Source: CBDESM01 sp965242485
GTDB lineage: Bacteria; Chloroflexota; Dehalococcoidia; Bin125
Length of the DNA stretch: 64,000 bases
Direction of reading: 5' to 3'
Assembly (NCBI GenBank): GCA_965242485.1
Contig: CBDESM010000003.1
Location: forward strand, 1,054,001-1,118,000
Positions 1-7,730 of the stretch are shown here, in pieces; the first letter of the stretch is position 1; every line of letters begins with the position of its first letter. The notes under the pieces were generated by a model that saw only the letters and a list, made by a program, of their open reading frames with translations, ran no database searches and was not told the DNA's origin. A program made the position numbers and the translations under genes.

Positions 1-2
1 TG

Positions 3-269
3 GGCGCGAACCAGGACGCGCTGGCGGAAGCGGACCGGATCGGCGTCGACCAACGCAGCGCCTCGAATTTCCGCGCCACGGACGACGGCCTCTCCCGCGC
101 CTACAGCTCGATGAGCCGCGGCATCTCGGAGCGCCGCCGCATGTCGCGCACCGACCGCCGCAGCGGCAGCAGCGACTTCTTCCACGGCATCCGCGAAGCC
201 GAAGAACCCGCAACCACGTCAACGGGCAGCCGCTCCCGCGACGGCCGGCGGCCCTCCCGCCGCGGCTAG
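3..269 (+). CDS. C-terminal end of an unidentified protein (partial)
   Basis: An open frame enters from the left edge and runs 88 codons to a TAG at 267-269. The tail is rich in Arg, Ser and Gly (SRSRDGRRPSRRG at the end), looks disordered and has no hydrophobic segment, so I cannot name the family. Its stop codon interlocks with the stop of the convergent CoA-transferase gene: the four bases CTAG at 266-269 serve both strands. The dense codon use and the precise 3' junction favour a real gene, but the start lies outside the window. Confidence 0.5.
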   Translation, partial: GANQDALAEADRIGVDQRSASNFRATDDGLSRAYSSMSRGISERRRMSRTDRRSGSSDFFHGIREAEEPATTSTGSRSRDGRRPSRRG

Positions 270-1612
270 AGGATTCCGGCTTCGCAGAGGGCGGTTAGTT
301 CGGGGGCGGGGATTTGGAGGAGTTCGGTGAAGACGTAGTCGTCGTGTTCGCCGCGGTTGGCTACGGGGGCGGTGATGGCGGAGGGGGTGCGGGCGAATTT
401 CCAGGGGGTGCCGATGTAGAGGGCGCCGTCGCGGACGGGGGCGGCGAGTTCGGCTGAGAGGTCGATGCCGGCGGCGCAGAGGGCGGCGAAATCTTCGTCG
501 ACCAGCAGTTGTTCGGGGCCGCAGAAGCGGGCGGCGGGGACGCCGGCGGCTTGCAGGCGCTGGGCCAGGGCTTCGGCGTCCTGCGTCTGCGTCCACTCGG
601 CGATGGCGGCGTCGAGCTCGTCCTGCGCCTTGAGCCGGTGCAGGCCGCGTTGCCAACGCGGGTCGGCCAGCCCGCTTGCAGTGCCGTCGTCGGGTGCCGC
701 GCTGGTTGCGTCCGCCGCGTCTGCCGGGCTCGCTGCGGCGCCCTGCCGGGTTGCGCTGGCCGCGGCCGTTGCGCCGTCTTCTTGGGCGGCTGCGAGCAGG
801 GCTTGCCATTGGGCGTCGGTGCGGGCGGCGATGGCGATCCATTCGTCTTCGCCGGCGCAGGGGTAGGCGCCGTGCGGGGCGATGCCGCGTTCGCGGTTGC
901 CCTGCGGGCCGGCGTCGCGTCCGTTCATGAGGTAGTCCAGCAGCGGTTCGGCGGCGCGCTGGAGGGTGGCTTCGCCTTGGGCGAGGTCGATGAACTGGCC
1001 CTCGCCGGTGCGGTCGCGGTGCTCGAGCGCGGCCAGGACGGCGACCATCGCGTGGCCGGCGGCGGTGGGGTCGAGGTCGGCGGTGTCCTCGCGCGGCTGC
1101 GGGTCGCCGGGGTAGCCGAGCAGGCTTTTGAGGCCGTAGAGCGCGGCCAGCGAGGGGCCGTAGGTGACGAGGTCGCGCCAGGGCGCGTCGGTCGCGCCGG
1201 TGGCGGAGAGGGAGATCATGATCAGGCGCGGGTTGACCTCGCGCAGCGTTTCCCAGCCGAGTCCGAGGCCGGGCATCACGCGCGGCGAGAAGTTTTCGAG
1301 GACGATGTCGGAGCGGGCGACGAGGCGCTTGTAGATTTCGAGGCCGCGCGGGTCGCCGAGGTGGATCGAGATCGACATTTTGCCGCGGTCGAGCCCGTGG
1401 AAGGCGCGCGGGTCGTCGGGCGCGGTGCCGCCGCGGTCGCCGCCGATGTTGCCGACGGGCGTCCGCTGCGAGCCCATCGAGACGCCCGAGCGCCGATGCG
1501 GCGCCCCTACCTTGATCACCTCGGCCCCCAGATCCGCCAAGAACATCCCCAGCAACGGCCCCGCCCAGACATGCCCCTGATCAACGACGCGGATGCCCTC
1601 GAGGATGTGCAT
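266..1612 (-). CDS. Class III CoA-transferase (CaiB/BaiF family)
   Basis: A 448-residue protein of the usual length for formyl-CoA/carnitine-type CoA-transferases, which move CoA between acyl-CoA donors and free acids through an aspartyl-CoA thioester. The N-terminus has the family pattern (RVVDQGHVWAGPLLGMFLAD, then GAEVIKV), followed by DIVLENFSP and a candidate catalytic Asp in DPTAAGHAM. The Ala-rich stretch around residues 275-310 looks like a lineage-specific insert. The start ATG overlaps the upstream GIY-YIG stop (TAATG), so it is translationally coupled to a restriction-modification-like operon, an odd partner for a metabolic enzyme. The substrate cannot be predicted. Confidence 0.9.
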   Translation of the reverse strand: MHILEGIRVVDQGHVWAGPLLGMFLADLGAEVIKVGAPHRRSGVSMGSQRTPVGNIGGDRGGTAPDDPRAFHGLDRGKMSISIHLGDPRGLEIYKRLVARSDIVLENFSPRVMPGLGLGWETLREVNPRLIMISLSATGATDAPWRDLVTYGPSLAALYGLKSLLGYPGDPQPREDTADLDPTAAGHAMVAVLAALEHRDRTGEGQFIDLAQGEATLQRAAEPLLDYLMNGRDAGPQGNRERGIAPHGAYPCAGEDEWIAIAARTDAQWQALLAAAQEDGATAAASATRQGAAASPADAADATSAAPDDGTASGLADPRWQRGLHRLKAQDELDAAIAEWTQTQDAEALAQRLQAAGVPAARFCGPEQLLVDEDFAALCAAGIDLSAELAAPVRDGALYIGTPWKFARTPSAITAPVANRGEHDDYVFTELLQIPAPELTALCEAGIL

Positions 1613-2268
1613 TACTCGTCCCCGGCGATCTCGTCGCGTCGGCGCGTTGCCAGATGTTCCAAGCGCCGGGCTTGGGTGACCAGCGTTTGCCGAAGCCCGT
1701 CGCTCACTTGGCGCTCCGCGATCACGCCGGCGAGCCGAGAGATGGTCAGTGCACGCCGCGCGATTCTGATGTCCGGGTGCTTGCGGCGTTCATAGATGTC
1801 GTCTGGGATGATCCGCCGTCGAGCCGACGGTGGCAGTGGTCTGGCGTCCGCTGCTGCAATCGTGCCTTCATTCAGGACGGCACCGAAGGTCGATTCCTCG
1901 AGCATCTTCATGAGCACCGAGTATTCGAGCGCCCGCATCTCTGCCTTTATCTCTTCGGTGATGTGCGGCTTTTGAAATTCCCATACCGGCCACATCTCGA
2001 TCTCAGCCACCTCGAACGGGTCAAGAACGCTCATTGAAACGGCATCAGTTCGCTGGTTGGTCAGATGCCTGCGGATTCGAACGCGCAGTTTTTCCCATGT
2101 CTGGCCGACATAGATTGGTTCACCGTCGTAGTCGTAGAACGCATACAACCCGCACTTGGCGTCGCCGAATCGAAGGCCGTTGGCATCGACCTCATCAAGC
2201 ACCGCCACGAGTTGTTGGCGAATCGCAACGACCTCCGCAGGCGGATCGACGGCGCGCGGTGCGGGCAT
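1612..2268 (-). CDS. GIY-YIG nuclease, probable restriction endonuclease of the dcm-vsr operon
   Basis: A 218-residue protein with a GIY-YIG core at about residues 40-75: GLYAFY, then PIYVGQT, then LRVRIRRHL carrying the Arg/His pair. Downstream lie a helix Glu (RALEYSVLMKM) and VLNE with the active-site Asn, so the catalytic set looks complete. The start ATG follows AGGAG by 7 bases and lies 10 bp after vsr. Its place behind a C5-methyltransferase and Vsr suggests it is the restriction nuclease of the system, as in the Eco29kI/Cfr42I group, though that is inference. It could instead be a repair nuclease. No specificity can be read from the sequence. Confidence 0.75.
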   Translation of the reverse strand: MPAPRAVDPPAEVVAIRQQLVAVLDEVDANGLRFGDAKCGLYAFYDYDGEPIYVGQTWEKLRVRIRRHLTNQRTDAVSMSVLDPFEVAEIEMWPVWEFQKPHITEEIKAEMRALEYSVLMKMLEESTFGAVLNEGTIAAADARPLPPSARRRIIPDDIYERRKHPDIRIARRALTISRLAGVIAERQVSDGLRQTLVTQARRLEHLATRRRDEIAGDE

Positions 2269-2278
2269 CAGGCGGCTC

Positions 2279-2746
2279 CTACGGCCTCAGCAGTTCGACG
2301 CCGGGCGGGCGGTAGCCGCGGAACTGAGCGTTGCAGGCTCGCTCGATGTAGGCCCCGACTTGTTCCAGGCGCTCCTTGACCGCGCGGTCGGTGACGCGGA
2401 TCACGGTCCAGCCGCGGAGGGTGAGCAGGAAATTGACGTGGCGGTCCCGCTCCTTGTTGCGGCGGATCTTGCGCTGCCAGTAGAGCGACATTTCGGCGAG
2501 GCGCTCGGGGCTGAGGCTCTTGCCGTGCCAGAACTCGCCGTCGACGAAGACCGCGATTCTCTTGCTCACGAACGCGATGTCCGGTCTGCCGGCAGCGGCG
2601 GCGTAGTCGAGCCGGTAGCGGAGGCCGCGACGGGAAAGTTCGCGGCGCAACGCGAGCTCCGGCTTCGTGTCGCGCCGGCGGATCTTGCTCATCACCTCCG
2701 AGCGCTCGGCCGGCGTGAACATGTCGCGGCGCACGGCGGTGGCCAT
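2279..2746 (-). CDS. vsr: Very short patch repair endonuclease (Vsr)
   Basis: A 155-residue protein, typical Vsr length. It opens with RSEVMSKIRRRDTKPELALR and continues with GRPDIAF (catalytic Asp), then VFVDGEFWHG and the WQRKI..N..RD region, all diagnostic of Vsr. The enzyme nicks 5' of the T in T:G mismatches that arise when 5-methylcytosine deaminates, which fits its position 2 bp downstream of a cytosine-C5 methyltransferase. Its presence implies that the neighbouring enzyme makes 5mC in this genome. The frame is intact and there is no sign of decay. Confidence 0.93.
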   Translation of the reverse strand: MATAVRRDMFTPAERSEVMSKIRRRDTKPELALRRELSRRGLRYRLDYAAAAGRPDIAFVSKRIAVFVDGEFWHGKSLSPERLAEMSLYWQRKIRRNKERDRHVNFLLTLRGWTVIRVTDRAVKERLEQVGAYIERACNAQFRGYRPPGVELLRP

Positions 2747-2748
2747 GA

Positions 2749-3939
2749 TCAGCTGCCCGCTGCGTAGGCGGCGCCCGCGTCTTCGGCGAATCGAGACTGC
2801 AAGCCGTTGGCCTCAGCCTCGTCGTTCGCGAGGTGGCCGAACGCGTGCAGCCCGAGCCACCTCACCGCCGGCACGCAGACCGCGTCGCCGAAACCCATCT
2901 GCGCTTGGCGGTCGCCCACGTTGATCGGGAAATTCGTCGCGCCTTGCAGACGGGCGTACTCGCGGCCGGTGAGTGGTCGGATGCGCGGTTCGCCGCTGCG
3001 GCAGTCAACCAGGAATTGGACGCTGCTGCCGCCCTGCGGCGTCCGCAGGCAACCGGCGATCTTGTCGCCGCGCACCTCGCCCACCGTCTTGCCGCGCCGC
3101 CGGCGGCGGAACAGCGTGGCCACTCCTCCCCGGTTCACCTTGAGCAGCGCATCAACACGGTCGCGGTGCGGCTTCGCCATGCTCGCCAGCATCGCGTTCG
3201 TCTGCTCCTCGGGCCACCATCGTTCGTCGTCCGGGCGCACATCCTGGAGCACGGACGCCAACGTGTCTCTGGCTCGTGCAGGCGGCTCGGGGATATCGAG
3301 TTCGATGAACGGCAGGTGCCGGTGTTCGGCTTGGAATCTCCGGACGCCCCGCGTGCGGGTGCGGGTGACATGATCCGTGGCGGGATACCACGGCAGGTTC
3401 TCGTGCTGGCGCACCGCCATCACGAACAGGCGGGGCCGGCTCTGCGGCGTGAACCAGCGCGCGTCCACCACCGCCAAGTCGAGCGAGTAGCCGAGCGCGG
3501 CGACGCGCTCGCAGACTTCGGCGAGATCGCGCCCCCCGTGCGACGTGAGGAAGCCGGTGACGTTCTCCAGCAGCAGCGCTTCAGGAGCGGAATCGCGCTG
3601 GCACTGCGCTTCAACGAGGTCGAGGAAGGGCCAGATCGCGCCCGAGTGTTCGCCGGCCAAGCCGGCGCGGTTGCCGGCCAGCGATAGGTCGATGCAGGGG
3701 AACGAGGCGGTCATCAGCTCGAGGTCGGCTGGAATGTCCTCAATGGTCAGGCGATTGATGTCGTCGACCACCAAGTCGTCCGCGCCGAACCGCTCGCGGT
3801 ACATCTCCGCCTTGCCCTCGGAGATGTCGTTGGCGAACGTGCATTCCCAGCCGAGCAGCTCCAGCGCTTCCCGCACGAGCCCGATCCCGGCGAAGAACTC
3901 GGCGAATCTCGGCACAGTCCCGCCCCAGCGGAATGGCAC
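2749..3939 (-). CDS. DNA cytosine-5 methyltransferase
   Basis: A 396-residue C5-methyltransferase with motifs in canonical order: motif I FAEFFAGIGLVREA (SAM binding), motif IV SFPCIDLSLAG with the catalytic Cys, motif VI LLLENVTG, motif VIII FTPQSRPRLFV, motif IX at LTGREYARLQG and motif X at MGFGDAVCVP. The target-recognition region lies between VIII and IX, about residues 200-320. The first start (GTG at 3939) has no clear ribosome site, and a second GTG at 3915 (VPRFAEFF) is equally possible. It heads a dcm-vsr-GIY-YIG operon with gaps of 2 and 10 bp. Confidence 0.93.
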   Translation of the reverse strand: MPFRWGGTVPRFAEFFAGIGLVREALELLGWECTFANDISEGKAEMYRERFGADDLVVDDINRLTIEDIPADLELMTASFPCIDLSLAGNRAGLAGEHSGAIWPFLDLVEAQCQRDSAPEALLLENVTGFLTSHGGRDLAEVCERVAALGYSLDLAVVDARWFTPQSRPRLFVMAVRQHENLPWYPATDHVTRTRTRGVRRFQAEHRHLPFIELDIPEPPARARDTLASVLQDVRPDDERWWPEEQTNAMLASMAKPHRDRVDALLKVNRGGVATLFRRRRRGKTVGEVRGDKIAGCLRTPQGGSSVQFLVDCRSGEPRIRPLTGREYARLQGATNFPINVGDRQAQMGFGDAVCVPAVRWLGLHAFGHLANDEAEANGLQSRFAEDAGAAYAAGS

Positions 3940-3997
3940 GTGCGTGCTACACGCGCCAGCGGATGGTGCGCCAATGCTAGCGGGCGCGCGCCAACGC

Positions 3998-4003
3998 TAG
4001 CCT
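3998..4003 (+). promoter_or_regulatory. Putative -10 element of a leaderless gene
   Basis: TAGCCT ends six bases before the ATG at 4010 and no Shine-Dalgarno lies between, so the transcript probably starts at or next to the start codon. The same geometry recurs before four other genes in this window. Confidence 0.45.
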
Positions 4004-4009
4004 CGGGGG

Positions 4010-4840
4010 ATGCTGGTGACGTTTTGCGGGACGGGGGCCGGGGGGTCGGTCAATCCGGCGCGGGGGAACTCGTCGCTGCATTTGGCGGTGGAGGGGTTCG
4101 AGCTGCTGCTGGATGCGGGGCCGGGCTTCATGGAGCGGATGGCGGGGAGCGCGCTGGATCCGAACGCGGTGCGGGCGGTGCTGTTCTCGCACCTGCACTT
4201 CGATCACGCGGCGGGGATCGTCGAGCTGCTGACGCGGACGATCGTGCACACGGGGCCGCCGCCGCGGATCTACGGGCCGCGGGGGACGGACGAGTACATC
4301 GAGTCGGCGCTGGCCTTCGCGCATCTCAACGCGACGCGGCCGGAGAATCATCAGTGGCTGGACGGCGTTTCGGTCGAGCTGACGCGGCCGGGCGACGCGC
4401 GGGAGATCGGGCCGCTGGCGGTGGAATCGCGCGAGGTGCCGCATGTGGAGTACCTCGAGTGCCTGGCGCGGCGGATCAGCGCCGGCGGGCGGGCGCTGGT
4501 CTACACGGGCGATACGACCTGCGCGCCCGAGGTGCTGGTGCCGCTGGCCGAGGGCGCGGACGTCTTGGTCCACGAGGCGTTCACGGAGGCGGCGCTGGAG
4601 CGGACGGCGGAGGCTGCCGGGATGACGGCGGAGCGGGCGGAGGTCTTCAGGGCGGCGATCCGGGGCACGCATTCGAGCGCGGCGGACGCGGGCCGGGTGG
4701 CGCGGGAGGCGGGCGCGGCGCGGCTGGTGCTGACGCATCTGCTCGCGGCAGAGCGCGAGGAGGAGCTGATCGCGGAGGCGGGGCGCGAGTTCGGGGGCGC
4801 GGTGCTGGCGGCGGCCGACGGCATGGCGCTGGAGGTTTGA
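4010..4840 (+). CDS. MBL-fold metallo-hydrolase, RNase Z-like
   Basis: A 276-residue metallo-beta-lactamase-fold hydrolase. The metal motif SHLHFDH sits near residue 63, GNSS precedes it, a metal-ligand Asp is in LVYTGDT and a late His is in LVLTHLL. The order resembles RNase Z/ElaC and arylsulfatase-like MBL enzymes; the GTHSSA stretch is also typical of this branch. The true substrate (tRNA 3' end or a small ester) is not evident. It is followed 3 bp later by a VOC-family gene, probably in one operon, and seems to be transcribed from a leaderless promoter. Confidence 0.82.
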   Translation: MLVTFCGTGAGGSVNPARGNSSLHLAVEGFELLLDAGPGFMERMAGSALDPNAVRAVLFSHLHFDHAAGIVELLTRTIVHTGPPPRIYGPRGTDEYIESALAFAHLNATRPENHQWLDGVSVELTRPGDAREIGPLAVESREVPHVEYLECLARRISAGGRALVYTGDTTCAPEVLVPLAEGADVLVHEAFTEAALERTAEAAGMTAERAEVFRAAIRGTHSSAADAGRVAREAGAARLVLTHLLAAEREEELIAEAGREFGGAVLAAADGMALEV

Positions 4841-4843
4841 GCG

Positions 4844-5203
4844 GTGGAGGTGCGCGAGTTCACGGTGATGCTGGGCACGGATCAGCCCGAGGCGCTGGCG
4901 CGCTTCTACGGCGAGGTGCTGGGGCTGCCGCGGATCGGGAAGTACCGCGATCCCGTCTTCGCGGCGGCCGGCGGCTTCATCCGCATCCTCGATCACTCGG
5001 AGATCCGCGGGCCCAACCGCGAGCCGGCGCGGGCGCAGATCAATTTGTTCGTGGACGACGTGGCGGGCGAGTTCGAGCGGATCGCGGCCTGCGGCGTCGC
5101 GGTGCGGCGTCCGCCGGCGCGGGAGTCGTGGGGCGGCTTGGTGGCGACGCTGCGGGATCCGGACGGGAACTACGTGCAGCTGCTGGAGCTGCTGCCGGGC
5201 TGA
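4844..5203 (+). CDS. VOC-family (glyoxalase/dioxygenase fold) protein
   Basis: A 119-residue single-domain VOC protein with two beta-alpha-beta-beta-beta halves. The first half begins EFTVMLGTDQPEALARFY..VLGLP and the second has RAQINLFVDDVAGEF and ends DPDGNYVQLLEL, where the metal-ligand Glu normally lies. The N-terminal His ligand is replaced (FTVML), so metal binding may be altered. The start is GTG, 3 bp after the MBL gene, and the two are probably co-transcribed. The family covers glyoxalase I, fosfomycin resistance enzymes and extradiol dioxygenases; the reaction is not predictable here. Confidence 0.82.
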   Translation: MEVREFTVMLGTDQPEALARFYGEVLGLPRIGKYRDPVFAAAGGFIRILDHSEIRGPNREPARAQINLFVDDVAGEFERIAACGVAVRRPPARESWGGLVATLRDPDGNYVQLLELLPG

Positions 5204-5206
5204 GGC

Positions 5207-6100
5207 TCAGGCGCCGGCGGCCGCGCCGGTCACGAGCGGTTCGGGGGCGATCTCATCGGCCGCGATGATCGCCATGTCGTCGTCGCCGAGTTCGCCGAGT
5301 TCGCCGCGGCGGTAGGCGTCGTAGAGCTTGAAGAGTTCGCGCTTGTGCGGGCGCTTGCGGCCGATCGGGCAGGCGGCCCAGGCGTCGTAGTCCTCGTCGC
5401 AGTAGCCCAGGCGGCGCTCGCCGCACTTGGGCTGGAGGTGGCGGCCGAGTTCGGGGGCGACGCGGATCACCTCGGCCCGCATCAGCGAGACGACCTTGCG
5501 GAACTCCCACTGGGCGCGGGTGCAGAGGCGGAGGTCGGCGATGTGCAGCAGCGAGGCGAAGTTGACCATGATCTTGAAGTTGGTCGAGGTCGCGTTGGGC
5601 AGCAGGAAGCGGGCGTCCTCGGCCGGCACGCCGGCCTCGACCATCCGCTCGTAGAGCGCGCCGGCCTGGGCGAAGAGCGCGGCCATCTCGTCGCGCAACC
5701 CGGCCCGCTCGACCGTGCGCGGGACGGCGTAGGGGAACTCGCCGCCGCCGTAGGAGACGTAGCGCTGGGACTGCTGCTCGAAGGAGATACCGATGCGGTG
5801 GCGCACGAACTGGTGGCTGAAGGCGCGGGAGACGCCGGAGATGCCGAACTCGAAGACGACCTGTTCGAGCGGCGACATGTGGCCGGTCTGCAGGCGGGCC
5901 TCGATGAACTCCAGCATCCGCGCGCGGGGGATGCGCTCGTCCTCGATCCGCTCCAGCACCTGCTCGGGCGTGAGCGCGGAGTAGCAGACGCGGTAGGCCA
6001 TGTAGAGGGCGCGGACCGGGTCTTCGGTGTGGTCGATCAGGCGGACGCGGATGCCGTCGGTGCCCGAAGCGACGCGCCCGTTGCCGTTCTCAGCTGACAT
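5207..6100 (-). CDS. thyX: Flavin-dependent thymidylate synthase
   Basis: A 297-residue ThyX, which makes dTMP from dUMP with FAD, NADPH and methylene-tetrahydrofolate. The signature RHRIGISFEQQSQRY matches the ThyX motif RHRxxS..., and FEFGISGVSRAFSHQFVRHR precedes it. The C-terminus extends beyond the catalytic core with a short acidic tail. No ThyA is seen in the window, consistent with ThyX being the main enzyme. A possible -10 (TAGAAT on the minus strand, 6142-6147) lies about 42 bp upstream. It converges on the VOC gene with a 3 bp gap. Confidence 0.95.
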   Translation of the reverse strand: MSAENGNGRVASGTDGIRVRLIDHTEDPVRALYMAYRVCYSALTPEQVLERIEDERIPRARMLEFIEARLQTGHMSPLEQVVFEFGISGVSRAFSHQFVRHRIGISFEQQSQRYVSYGGGEFPYAVPRTVERAGLRDEMAALFAQAGALYERMVEAGVPAEDARFLLPNATSTNFKIMVNFASLLHIADLRLCTRAQWEFRKVVSLMRAEVIRVAPELGRHLQPKCGERRLGYCDEDYDAWAACPIGRKRPHKRELFKLYDAYRRGELGELGDDDMAIIAADEIAPEPLVTGAAAGA

Positions 6101-6219
6101 CGGGCTGGGGCTGCCTCTGTTCCATCAGGTCGCGGAGGCGCATTCTAGACATAAAGTCGCTACAGGCACGCAGCCCGCTGAGATCGGAGAATCGGGGCTG
6201 GGGGCCGGCCGGGGCGCGG

Positions 6220-6645
6220 CTAGTTGAAGGTGGACTCGATCTTCGAGCTGGCGTCGAAGAAGTCCTGGAGGGTCTGGTTGAAGCGGTAGAAGAGGTCGCG
6301 GCGGGTGTAGTCGCCGCCCTTGGCCAGCTCTTCGGGCGACTCCAGGTCGATCGTGTTGAGCGTGTGGTGCAGGTCGGCGTGGCCGTTCGAGGCGATGTTC
6401 TCGATCATCTCGCGCCAGCGCTCGGTCGGCATCACCAGCGTGAAGTCGAGGTCGGCTTCGTCGGCTGCACCGGAGACGTCGGCGATCTCGGTGATCTCGT
6501 AGCCGTCGAAGACGACCTTGATCGTGGTTTCGCCGACATTGACGCCCATGGCGCAGTCCATCATGCCGAAGCTGCGCCACTCCGGATCGGCGAGCACCTC
6601 TTCGCGCAGCGCCTCGAACCACTCGACGGAAGGGAATGCGGGCAT
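6220..6645 (-). CDS. Conserved small protein, possibly SCP2-like lipid-binding fold
   Basis: A 141-residue soluble acidic protein (start MPAFPSVEWFEALREEVLAD) with no signal or membrane segment. The alternation VGETTIKVVFDGYEI...DFTLVMPTERWREMI resembles sterol-carrier-protein-2 domains, in which a lipid-binding strand set is followed by a helix used in acyl-CoA-rich organisms. This is a fold-level guess only. A TATGAT -10-like element lies 36-41 bases upstream on the minus strand. The gene stands alone between thyX (same strand) and a divergent phosphoribosyltransferase gene. Confidence 0.6.
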   Translation of the reverse strand: MPAFPSVEWFEALREEVLADPEWRSFGMMDCAMGVNVGETTIKVVFDGYEITEIADVSGAADEADLDFTLVMPTERWREMIENIASNGHADLHHTLNTIDLESPEELAKGGDYTRRDLFYRFNQTLQDFFDASSKIESTFN

Positions 6646-6793
6646 GCTCGTCCTCGCGGGGTCTTGGTGCGTTCCTGCCCTGCATCATACGCCCCATTCC
6701 GTGCAGCGCGGGGCGGCCCTACCTTGAGGCCCTTGGGGCGGCGCGACGCGCCGCGGCAACGCGGAGAAGGCAGAGAGGGCGGAGGGGGACGGG

Positions 6794-7243
6794 ATGGCGG
6801 AGTCGAGCCCGATCCGCGTGGTCGGCTGGGTCGAGGCGGCGGAGCTCGCGCGCAAGATGGCGGCGCGGGTGGACGTCGGCCTGCACCGCGTCTACGGCAT
6901 TCCGCGCGGGGGCACCTACGTCGCGGCGATGCTGGCGGCCAACGGCGTCCCGATCGCGGCCAGCCCGGCCGAGGCGACGCTGCTGGTCGACGACATCATC
7001 GATTCGGGCCGCACGGCGCGGGTCTGGCACGCCGAGCACGGGCTGGAGACGATCGCGCTGTTCGACCGCGACCGCGACGGGGCCGGGCCGCGCGAGTGGA
7101 TCGAGTTCCCGTGGGAGATCGGGGGCATCCGCCGCGACTCGATCGATACGATCACGCGGCTTTTGCAGCAGATCGGCGACGATCCGTCGCGGCTGAACGT
7201 GCCCGACAGCCTGCTCGACGACCTGCGCACGGCGCTGGGCTGA
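6794..7243 (+). CDS. Phosphoribosyltransferase with a GTP-cyclohydrolase-I-like tail
   Basis: A 149-residue protein. The N-terminal two thirds form a small PRTase: VYGIPRGGTYVAAML, then the PRPP loop LLVDDIIDSGRT at about residues 56-67. Unusually, it ends in a segment (ITRLLQQIGDDPSRLNVPDSLL, residues ~117-138) that looks like the N-terminal helix of GTP cyclohydrolase I (LL..IGEDP.R.GL), after a WIEFPWE stretch. Similar composite PRTases occur in phage and actinobacterial genomes as I recall. The substrate may be a purine or deazapurine base; uncertain. GGAGG precedes the ATG. Confidence 0.75.
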   Translation: MAESSPIRVVGWVEAAELARKMAARVDVGLHRVYGIPRGGTYVAAMLAANGVPIAASPAEATLLVDDIIDSGRTARVWHAEHGLETIALFDRDRDGAGPREWIEFPWEIGGIRRDSIDTITRLLQQIGDDPSRLNVPDSLLDDLRTALG

Positions 7244-7340
7244 GCGGCGAGGGAGCCGCGCCGGGCGCTCAATTCAGCGGCGGATCGGCGTCGCGCCCGC
7301 CGGGCCGGCGGCGGGGGCCGGCGGCGGGATCGCGACGCGC

Positions 7341-7408
7341 TTGACATCGCCTGTGCATTTCTTCACAATGTTCGGCGTTGCTCCGAAGGCTGTGCAGGAT
7401 TTCACAAT
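7341..7408 (+). promoter_or_regulatory. Promoter with tandem Rex-like operators
   Basis: TTGACA (7341-7346) and CACAAT (7364-7369) are spaced by 17 bases, a good sigma-70-type promoter. Overlapping the -10 is an imperfect palindrome, CTGTGCA-N4-TTCACAA (7351-7368). The same 14 defined bases recur at 7390-7407, 39 bp downstream. Each copy differs from the Rex consensus TTGTGAA-N4-TTCACAA at two positions. Site 1 would block the -10 and site 2 would lie downstream of the transcription start, as expected for a repressor. The target would be the zinc-ribbon gene at 7443. Confidence 0.5.
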
Positions 7409-7442
7409 CCCGCCCGCCGCGATCCGAAGGGACCCGCCCGAG

Positions 7443-7652
7443 ATGCCCGTCACCCCGCCCTCATTCTGCCCCCGCTGCACCGGCACGATGCTGACCGAAT
7501 CCGACGCCAACAGCGTCTACGCGTCCTGCCTCGCATGCGGGTACGTCTACGAGGCCAACATCATCTCCGTCTTCGAGCTCCAGGCCGAGCAGGCCGTCGA
7601 AGAGGGCCGGCAGCGCCGTCGCCAGCCGTCGCACGGCAAGCTCCGCCTCTAA
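7443..7652 (+). CDS. Small zinc-ribbon protein
   Basis: A 69-residue protein with two CxxC knuckles (FCPRCTGTML and YASCLACGYVYE), i.e. one zinc ribbon, followed by a basic Arg/Gln-rich helix. The same frame opens earlier with a TTG at 7341, but that TTG is part of the promoter -35. The ATG at 7443, with GAAGGGA ten bases upstream, is the sensible start. It may bind nucleic acid or act as a small redox/metal-linked regulator; no family could be assigned. The paired palindromes upstream suggest it is regulated. Confidence 0.65.
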   Translation: MPVTPPSFCPRCTGTMLTESDANSVYASCLACGYVYEANIISVFELQAEQAVEEGRQRRRQPSHGKLRL

Positions 7653-7730
7653 ACCGACCCTTCCCCGTCTCCCCCGCCCTACCCTGATCCCGCGCGGACG
7701 CGGCTGCGTCCGGAGGGGGATGGCGCGCGC

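Noticed and set aside
7341..7442. TTG start at 7341 giving a 103-residue zinc-ribbon protein
   Set aside because: The TTG is part of a TTGACA -35 box; the ATG at 7443 has a ribosome site and starts just before the zinc ribbon.
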